Assembly: GCA_012845835.1 (NCBI GenBank)
Contig: JABAKD010000012.1
Coordinates: 6,353,344-6,417,343, forward strand
From: Undaria pinnatifida
Taxonomy: Eukaryota; Sar; Phaeophyceae; Laminariales; Alariaceae
DNA: 64,000 nucleotides
Reading direction: 5' to 3'
Shown here piece by piece: positions 56,697 through 64,000 of this stretch; position 1 is the first letter of the stretch, and every line of letters begins with the position of its first letter. Under the pieces are notes generated by a model that saw only the letters and a list, made by a program, of their open reading frames with translations, had not been told where the DNA came from and ran no database searches. Both the position numbers and the translations under genes were made by a program.

Positions 56697-56895
56697 CGCC
56701 TAGCCGCAATTCGACGCGAATCGACGATGGAAGAAAATGCTGAATTCTTCTCGCGATAAAAATTAGGGAATGTACCGTAGTGGGGAGTGGGGAAGGGAGC
56801 CCGCTATATGACCCCGGATCTGAGTTATAATACTGGGAGGGCGAGAGTAATGCGAGCATCGCAATAAATGGGATGGGAAAAAAAAAGAATGAAGT
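56697..56895 (-). repeat. family G repeat
   Basis: Reverse complement of 38546-38757, including TTATCGCGAGAAGAATT-type and CTCGCATTACTCTCG blocks. Confidence 0.75.
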
Positions 56896-57239
56896 GTATT
56901 ACTGCTGCTGTAATAATACGATACCCAAGCAAGTTGTACCGATCGACTCGATCTGGACCGACTGCTGTATATTATGCAATTGGTCCATGTACAACTTCTC
57001 TAATCAGAGGCCAGTATGAGATGATAGTCATTGAATTTGCTGAACTCCGTAGTGAGTGGTGGTTTCCTCTATCCACGAACCCCGGCCGAGCCGATCAATC
57101 GAAGGTTGGGTTACACTGTGCGGGGTGGTATCAAGGCAGGGGGTCAAATGAAATATCCGCGTACCGCGGGGTTGGGGTATACGAATAAAACTTCAGCAGT
57201 AGCGCGAGTTGCCCCATTTTTTTCTGGTTTGAAAATACC

Positions 57240-58215
57240 TTGAAGGATTTCTGAACCGGGGTTGGAACCTGTTCTGTGGTGCTGGCGTTGTATACGATCC
57301 TCAGCTATCTAAGGCTTCCACACCGTGCGGTGTGGTGTCGACCCGGGAGAAGTCGGTTTTCGCCCCCGGTTTGTTGGAGTTTATGGGGTATGGAAGGATT
57401 TCTGGAACGGCGGTGGAGCCCTATCCTCATCGGGTGCGTCGGAACGCTCCCCGGCTGTCCCTGGCTCTACGAGCTGCACAGCCACTCAACGATAAGCCAA
57501 TGTGACCAACAGAAGATTGTCGCACCATCGTGCGGGGCTGTGTCGACCCGCGGGAGAAATCGGTTATCGTCCCCGGTTCGTCAAGATTTCTTTTGACGGG
57601 CACAGGACTCTACATCCTCCCATGGTGGCGTTGCCCTTATGTCCGCGCCCCAGCCAATCAGCGGTAAGCACATATGGTCAAGGTTCCACGTCGTGCGGAG
57701 TGGTGTCGACACGGGAGGTCATCGTTATTGTTCCCGCGTTTTTGGAGCTGTAGATATTCGGGGGATTCATGAATCGGGGATGGGACCCTATCTTCCCCGC
57801 GTGCGACGGAAATGCCCCCCATTGATGGGCCACTATCCGCCTAGGACGGAGCTGTGGAGCTCGAACCAATCAGCGATTAGCCAGCGGGATTGGGATTTTC
57901 TCACCGTGCAGGGTGGTGTCGGCCCGAGAAAGCTCGGTTTGCTTCCCCGGTTGATGGAAGTTTCAGAGATGTGGAACGACCTCTGGACCGGGGATGGGAC
58001 CCTATATCCTCCCGAGGTGGAGTTGGCTCATCATACGAACCATGGGCCAATCAGAAAATCGGCCGGTGGGGTTGGGATTTCCACACCGTGCGCGAAGGTA
58101 TCAACCTGGATGATATACGGGTTAGTTGTACATGTGTGGATGGATTCCGATCCCGGCATGTGACCCTATCGTGCCCGGGTGACGCCTACTTTGTGCATGA
58201 ATCCTGGCCAATGAG
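57240..58215 (+). repeat. tandem array of 170-190-bp units with CCAAT motifs
   Basis: About five diverged units share CACCGTGCGGGGTGGTGTCG, CCCGGGAGAAATCGGTT, GGACGGGGATGGGACCCTAT and CCTCCCGAGGTGGAGTTGGC. Each later unit starts with CCAATCAGC or CCAATGAGC (57498, 57654, 57865, 58050, 58207). It lies just upstream of the open frame at 58359. Confidence 0.75.
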
Positions 58216-58358
58216 CGATCAGACAAAAATACATGGTTTTTTTTTCGTCTAAAAAAACTCGAGTCTGAAATTCTTAGCTGACAAAATCGTAAGCGCTGTA
58301 GTCGCGTGCTGTATCTACACGAAGTGAGCCATCCACACAGCTAGCAACAAGCAGCAGC

Positions 58359-58664
58359 ATGGCAACAACATTCGAGGAGTTGAATGACGAAGGCAGCCAT
58401 ACCACCGTGTTTCGCGCCGGGAACAACGTTAGCACGTCTCTCCACAATCAGACAACACACAGACAGTCGATCTGGGAGGCTCGGATCAAGAATATACTAT
58501 TATATCATGCATTGTATATTTCAGAAGCTGGCTCAGTGCGCACCTCACAGTGGCTACGAAGAGAACACGCAGCGGACATGGTCAGTCACCTTACTGACCC
58601 CGGGTGCTTGATTGAGTTAAAATATCACAAGAAACGCACTCGACACGTTTCGTCGCCAGACTAA
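58359..58664 (+). CDS. hypothetical short frame, possible first exon
   Basis: A 101-residue frame from an ATG in a good context (AGCAGCATGGC), starting MATTFEELNDEG. No domain is recognised. A plausible internal acceptor (TATTTCAG near 58522) and donor (ATG|GTCAGT near 58578) suggest it may be spliced rather than run to the stop at 58664. It lies downstream of the CCAAT array and opposite in strand to the gene at 59838-63801. Confidence 0.3.
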   Translation: MATTFEELNDEGSHTTVFRAGNNVSTSLHNQTTHRQSIWEARIKNILLYHALYISEAGSVRTSQWLRREHAADMVSHLTDPGCLIELKYHKKRTRHVSSPD

Positions 58665-59311
58665 AGGGTCAGTCGGCGTGTGCTCGGATTTATCCGATCG
58701 AAATCCGATGAATGAAGCTTGGAATCGGATTCACTTGAAAAACGGTAGCTATTAATAGTAGTACATTGTTATGATTGTTAGTCTATATCGAACTCTTGGC
58801 ATTACCTTGCATACTGCACGCGCAGACTTTGATTGAATGTGGTGACTTTTTTACTTTACCAAGCATTGAATCGAACAATTCGAAGTGCTGCCCTGCCCTA
58901 CCCATGCGGAGCCCTTGTAAACATAAATATGCTTGCGAAAATGACCACGCAATCGAAGCGAGCATCGGACACACCACGATCTAGATCATCTAGATCCTAC
59001 GGTATGTCGTTATGATATGTTGTGCAGGACTTGTATAGAACAGGTACAACCCAAGAACCATGTGCTAGATTACTCAAATCATCCGACTCTCACCCGGCAA
59101 CACGATCTATAGGCCATAAAGATCATGTTGCCCAGGAAGCTATTTTCCCTGACCTGAAAGACACAGATCATATAGATAATCCAGCGCTCACGCGGCAAGA
59201 TGATCTATACGTCATGCAGATAAACAAAAGGGCCTATCTGACCTGAAATACATACCAGTACATCATGAGATCATCACTAGGGATCTGATTGGTCCGACAT
59301 ATCCTCGTGCA

Positions 59312-59552
59312 TCTACCGCAGAGTCTAAGTTGAAGGGCTCGATGGCCTCACTTGCCAAAACACATTCAGTGGCAACAATGCATCCTTGCCGCAATGACGA
59401 CGTCATCAAAAGTCCGGCATCGTGAGGACGGGCTATCAGAGATTTTAGGTGAAGGTTAATGAGCTCAAAATGCGAGAATATCAACATCAACATCGTTGTC
59501 TGACTGCACCCTACTGCAGAATTAAGTTGAAGGGCTTGACGGCCTGACTTGT
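59312..59552 (-). repeat. decoy copies of the exon edge at 59838
   Basis: Two blocks (about 59312-59355 and 59505-59552) repeat the exon end, CCCTTCAACTTAGACTCTGC and CCCTTCAACTTAATTCTGC, that precedes the real GTAAGT donor at 59837. In both, the GTAAGT is lost (GTAGAT, GTAGGG). Confidence 0.7.
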
Positions 59553-59696
59553 CATAAAAACACGCACGTTAGGAACATACTTCGAAATATGCACGTTAGG
59601 ACCATATTCTAGACAACGCAACCAGAGCCGACATCGGACACACCACGAGCCAGTGTAAATTGTTGAAAAATAAGCTAATGTGAAAACATCGTCGTT

Positions 59697-59822
59697 ATCA
59701 TCATCATAATCATCGTCGCCATCATCGTCATCGTCATCGTTCTCATCATCGTCATCGTCCTCACCACCGTCCTCATCGTCTTCATCATCATCACCACTTC
59801 GCCACTACTATCATTATTATCA
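59697..59822 (+). repeat. ATC/GTC trinucleotide microsatellite
   Basis: Imperfect CATCGTCATCATC array. It lies beside the donor of the exon at 59838. Confidence 0.85.
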
Positions 59823-59837
59823 TCTGACTGCACTTAC

Positions 59838-62800
59838 CGCAGAGTCTAAGTTGAAGGGTTTGATAGCCGCGTCTGTTGCCGGTCCGTTCCTCTGCTGCAA
59901 GAGCACGGTCATCTCCATTGATGTGTTTGGGTCTGTCAGACTCTTCCCCTGCACGGCACGGCACGAAATCACGGTCGATTCCCAACTTAGACACGGGTAG
60001 ACACGAGTACGTACGCATATTATATCAAATATGCCAGCAATTACTTTGGCATAATCGGGCGTGTATAAGAGCACACTGTTTACATGGGTTGAGAGTACGA
60101 CCATCTACATGGATGTGCTCGGGTCTGCCAGGCTCTTCCCCTGCACGGCACCACACGACGGACGACTTCGACAACTGAAACAAGAGTAAGGTACCTCTTG
60201 GCATAATTCGAGCATATTTAAGAGCACAGCATCTCCGTCGACGTGTTTGGGTCTGTCAGGCTCTTTCCCTCAATGGCACGAAACGACGGACGATTCTGAC
60301 AACCGAGACGCGAGCAGGCTTTTATACCAGTATCCATTTCCAGTCTGACCGAAAATTTTGTGCAGTTTCAGAGGTTTTGGGGCATAACTTCTGCCTGTTG
60401 ACGTTTTTTCATCCTCGTTTTTTACGTTGATTTTGCACGGATCTTAGCAAACGCCAACTCAGACCTTTGAAAAAGAAAACATCAACAGCCCCGTACAGCA
60501 GCACCATACCACGCAGAAGTCGGAGCTCGACCCACTGCAAGCCAGCTATGTTTACTGGGGTGCGCGTGGTGATGGTTGGGTGGGCGTGATACCTCTTTGC
60601 CTGCAGCGCAGCAGTCGTAAAACGTGTCGTGAACATGAAAAAAAGACAACGCCGATTTTACTGCGCGTGATTTGGGTCGCTGGGCAAAACTGAGGGTGGT
60701 ATCCAGGCAATCCCTGGCTAGACCGGGCAACGCCGTCTTTTTTTTACTCCGCCCCCGCCCCAAACCCCCGCTGCTATCGTTTCCTGTCTCTGTAATAGCC
60801 ACAGGCCCCGCATACACCCTTAGACCCTTAATTGTACTATTTTGCCGGATCTCTAACACTGCACTACTTGTTCGGTCAGACTGGTATGCTATACTGTATA
60901 GCATTTCTTTTGGCATAATTGGGTAGGACATCCTAGAGGATGGCCCCCGCCGACGCATACCTCCGCAAGGAGCTCCTCCACAACGCCCTGTATGCCATAC
61001 TATGGCGATAAAAAAACACCGGTCGCCGGTGTGACACCAGACTGTTGCCGCTCGCCATGCGTCAACACGCGATAAACGTGGCAACGAAAAAACGGTTTTG
61101 TCTCTTATGGCAGCGTTCGTAAAAACGAGAAAACGCGGTGGTAAACAAAAAGTATCATCTCACCTGCGCAAGGAGCTCCTCTACGACGCTCCGTATGACC
61201 GAGTTTGACGCTTCGAAGAAGGCGGTGACCACAGTAACCATCTTCTCCGCGGTCAAGTCGGTCGGGATCTGACTTTCCGCCGCAGGCGCAGGCGAGTTCG
61301 CAACGGCCTGATACAGTTTCTTAAGTACCCTCATCTGTTCCTTCACCTGCGTGGGAGCAAAAAAAAAGCGCAATAAAAACGTCAAGAGTATGAAGTGCCA
61401 AACCGTACAACAGAGTGACTCTACTGCTGTGTGACCACGCACTTGACGGAAGTGTAAGCGTCTTTATACTATGCGCATGACGAACAAAAATACGCAGGTG
61501 AAACAAGACAAAACATCTCCCGAGTACTTTGCCGGGACGCTCGAGTCGCGAGGATGAACAGGTCAGTCAGTACCTGCGTGTCCCCCTGTTCTTCGTAGTA
61601 CTTGCTTGCATCTTCCATGTCCTCCAACGAAATCCCCATACCGGAAAGAACCTGCACGGGGACGGACCATGCAATTAGGCTTAAACCTGGTATCCAGTAT
61701 GCTATTTATATTAACTATTAACAGCAAATCTATTGGCATGATTGGGCGTTCCAGAGAGCATCAAGTAACATGATCGGGTTTATTCGGGGTTAATTGGGAG
61801 GAAACATGTGATATGAGCAGCATACTCTTTCTGGTTCTTGTCCAGCAAAAACAGGGCAAAGAGCAGAACAGACATCAGCCTACATGGAGTCGGTAAACCC
61901 CCTCGGCTGAGGCAACAATCGTGATCTTCCAACACCGAAAACAACTGCAGCCGCAATCGTTCAACACAGGAACCATACGTGATCGTGGTCGTTTAACCAC
62001 ACATGCTACAAACGATACGATCGAGGTGCACCAAGTTTTTCTTCTGGGGGTGATTACTTGAGGAGCTCTGTACCTCACCCACAAAATGACTTATTAAGAG
62101 AGTAACCCGAGAGTGCCACCCGATGAGCAAACCCATGGCCTATTACAACAGGTATACAAAAAGTTCAGATTGAAAAAAACATGAAACGGCATTCCGACGA
62201 TTTTGTATTGAGGTGGGTTAAGGAGGCCCGTCATTCAGAAAAAAAAAAGAAAAGTGCCATCTCTATCGTAGCACGCGCCCAAAACACAGGAAACATAAAA
62301 CATTATAATGCAAGGGCGCTGTCTGCTACGCAGCAGCAGCAGCACTCTTTGGTGACAGCCACGGCCGGTGCTTCTGTGTGCATGTACGTGTGTTTTTGTA
62401 CGTGTAGTGTGTGCTGTCATATGCACACAAACGAAGATGAGCGGTTTTTTTTTGCAAGAGCAGCCGATCAGCCTCGCAGCCACAAAATCAGTATACAGCA
62501 GTACAGCAGCAACGATACCACGGCAGAAGAGCATCAAGCTTTCGCCTTTGTGCCAGTAGTCATGGTGTATGTGTGTGGCTAGTGCACAGCAGCAGGAGAT
62601 CAAACCACGACAGCATTTCATGGTACATGATTAACACGTACAATGCAACAGTAGTCATACAGCCATCGTCGGACGTCATACCAGGTATACGAAACATACA
62701 GCAGCAGCAAAAGCAGTGCTGTGTTGCTCATACTACATTTGATTCATTTTTTATTGTACAAATCATTGGAACGTGTTCCCCTTTTCGACTGGCGACGCCC

Positions 62801-63801
62801 CCGGGATATGAAGTCAACCCCATCCCGAACGAGTCCCTTGTACATATTTATATTATACGGTATACTCGTATTATACAACAGAGCGAACTGTATGTCTGAT
62901 GTGCAGAAAGACTTTGTTGTCAATACTCGTCGAATCCTACCGGAAACCGCCCGAAACCTCGCCCTCTGTGTGTGAGTAGTACTCCTAGAAATTCAGTATT
63001 GGAGATGTAGACTGTACCGTTAATAATACTTGTACACATACTACAGTAGTAGGTCTTGAGGAATGCTCTTGATGAAAGGTGCCTTCCTACTTGCAATCTA
63101 GTACCAACCAGGTACAAGTAGGGGGCTGTGCTTTAAGAGCTACCACGTATCATTTTAAGTGAAATACCGATTTAAGCGAGGTCAACATGGATTGGCACAA
63201 AACGAGGTATTTTTAGGAGAGATTTTGGACAAAATCACGAAATACTCTCGTCTATCCAATGAACCCAATCGAAATCCCTCAAAATTTTCCCCCAGGGATG
63301 CCCATCATGGCCCCAAGAAAAAGTCTGCCTATGTTACTTTACCACAACAAGCACCAATTCGCTATTTTCGAACGTTTCTCGCACTCTTCTTGAGGCACCG
63401 TCGACAAGTGTGTTACTCTCGGCGTTGGTGAGGCCACGTGAAAGCTCACAAAAAACATATGTTTGGCTTCAGAGAGTTTACCTCTTACACTTGGTATCGA
63501 AGCATCGGGTTAAGAGAGGTTTACAACGTTTGATACCCACCTCTCATAAAACCGTGCACCCCCCTGTACTGACTACTGGGCCAGCCTACATCATTATCTG
63601 TTGTATCATACTCCGAGCAGAGTAGTTGTAGCCTACGGATGGTGTTCGTTCGTGTCACGCTCGCACCATCACAGCGTGAGCGATGCTCACCTGCTGCTGA
63701 CTCTTGGCGAGCTGATCCTCGAAATGCCCGACGGCCAGTTCCGTAAGCTGTTGCTCCGGCAACTTCCCTCTGTACTGGGCTATTTGTTGGTTGAAGCCTG
63801 C
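59838..63801 (-). CDS. unidentified multi-exon gene (partial), helical protein
   Basis: Four phase-0 exons are supported on the minus strand: 63691-63801, 61574-61651, 61164-61346 and 59838-59894, with good acceptors (TACATATAG, CCGTGCAG, CCCACGCAG, CTCTTGCAG) and donors (GTGAGC, GTACTG, GTGAGA, GTAAGT). Together they give 143 residues, mostly amphipathic helix: GFNQQIAQYRGKLPEQQ, VLSGMGISLEDMEDASKYY, VKEQMRVLKKLYQAV, VTVVTAFFEASNSVIRSVVE. I do not recognise the family. Start and end are missing; the 5' part may lie beyond 64000 and the 3' part below 59.8 kb. Other exons may hide in the 2-kb intron. The edges of the last two exons have degenerate copies nearby. Confidence 0.55.
60078..60262 (-). 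repeat. decoy copies of the acceptor side of exon 59838-59894
   Basis: Two blocks (60078-60135 and 60210-60262) repeat the sequence before the real acceptor (GACCCAAACACATCAATGGA, then GAGATG, then GTGCTCTTGCAG at 59895-59935). The terminal CAG is not kept in them. Confidence 0.65.
60953..60996 (-). repeat. decoy copy of the donor side of exon 61164-61346
   Basis: On the minus strand GCATACAGGGCGTTGTGGAG, then GAGCTCCTTGCGGAGGTATG parallels the real exon end GTCATACGGAGCGTCGTAGAG, then GAGCTCCTTGCGCAG|GTGAGA. It still has a GT, so it could act as an alternative donor. Confidence 0.75.
62010..62275 (-). mobile_element. family A MITE
   Basis: Ends ATACGATCGAGGTGCACC and GTGCCATCTCTATCGTAGCACG are inverted. 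Interior CATTCCGACGATTTTGTA and GGCCCGTCATTCAGAA. It lies in the intron between exons 63691 and 61574. Confidence 0.8.
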
Positions 63802-63892
63802 CTATATGTATAGAGAAGAGGAGGAGAGGAGAGGAAGGAAGGAGGGGAGGAGAGAAGAGGAGAGCAGAGGTCAACGTATTGTATTAAATTAT

Positions 63893-63970
63893 TCTAACGA
63901 CGTCAGCTGTGAGTTCGACGAATTCAGGGTCGATACTGACCTTTGCAAGCTGCGTACTATATCTATCGCC
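63893..63970 (+). repeat. family C repeat
   Basis: Contains CGTCAGCTGTGAGTTCGACG and ACCTTTGCAAGCTGCGTACT. Runs towards the window end. Confidence 0.7.
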
Positions 63971-64000
63971 CGTCTTTAGTAAGATTCATAAATCAAAACA

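Noticed and set aside
60482-61084. 200-residue minus-strand frame
   Set aside because: It crosses a decoy copy of a donor site and an intron, and the translation shows no coding character.

Overview
This is eukaryotic nuclear DNA. Genes are split by long U2-type introns (GT-AG, often CAG|GT at the exon end), short exons sit in repeat-rich sequence, and there are no bacterial-style operons. The CCCTAA-type repeats, intron density and gene set would fit a multicellular stramenopile such as a brown alga, but nothing here proves the taxon. Most open reading frames in the window are chance or shadow frames. The real exons are mostly 57-250 nt and had to be found from splice sites and protein motifs. 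Layout: 1-2.4 kb holds interspersed repeats and a 1.08-kb TG...CA retroelement insertion (602-1683, TSD CCTT) that carries a complete CCA-encoded tRNA-Ser(GGA) copy. 2.4-8.2 kb is a nearly intact, young Ty1/copia element (430-bp LTRs, TSD AAAAG) whose gag-pol is broken by a single in-frame TGA. 8.9-9.5 kb is a decayed Fanzor (TnpB-like) nuclease relic on the minus strand. 13.2-13.8 kb (-) encodes a PC4/SUB1-type coactivator with a mitochondrial-looking N-terminus, divergent from a 12.5-kb ELMO-domain gene (14.3-26.8 kb, +). A three-exon gene for NDUFA13/GRIM-19, a complex I subunit, runs on the minus strand (27.9-33.1 kb) and shares a 332-bp divergent promoter with an eight-exon Tubby gene (33.4-47.5 kb, +). 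47.5-59.8 kb is mainly repeats and duplicated blocks. 59.8-63.8 kb (-) carries exons of an unidentified helical protein. The genes are housekeeping or signalling genes (mitochondrial respiration, transcription, small-GTPase/ELMO, phosphoinositide/Tubby) and show no functional cluster. The unusual feature is the introns. At several exons the intron/exon boundary itself has been duplicated, giving degenerate decoy copies of the splice site plus the exon edge. The clearest case is Tubby intron 1: about six tandem 160-200-bp units, each with a copy of the start of exon 2 and several with telomere-like CCCTAA runs. Introns also carry at least two MITE-like families (one nested in the other), a GGGTC-expanding inverted-repeat element, a TIR element with subterminal CGAAAA motifs, and a TRIM-like element with a tRNA-Ser primer site.
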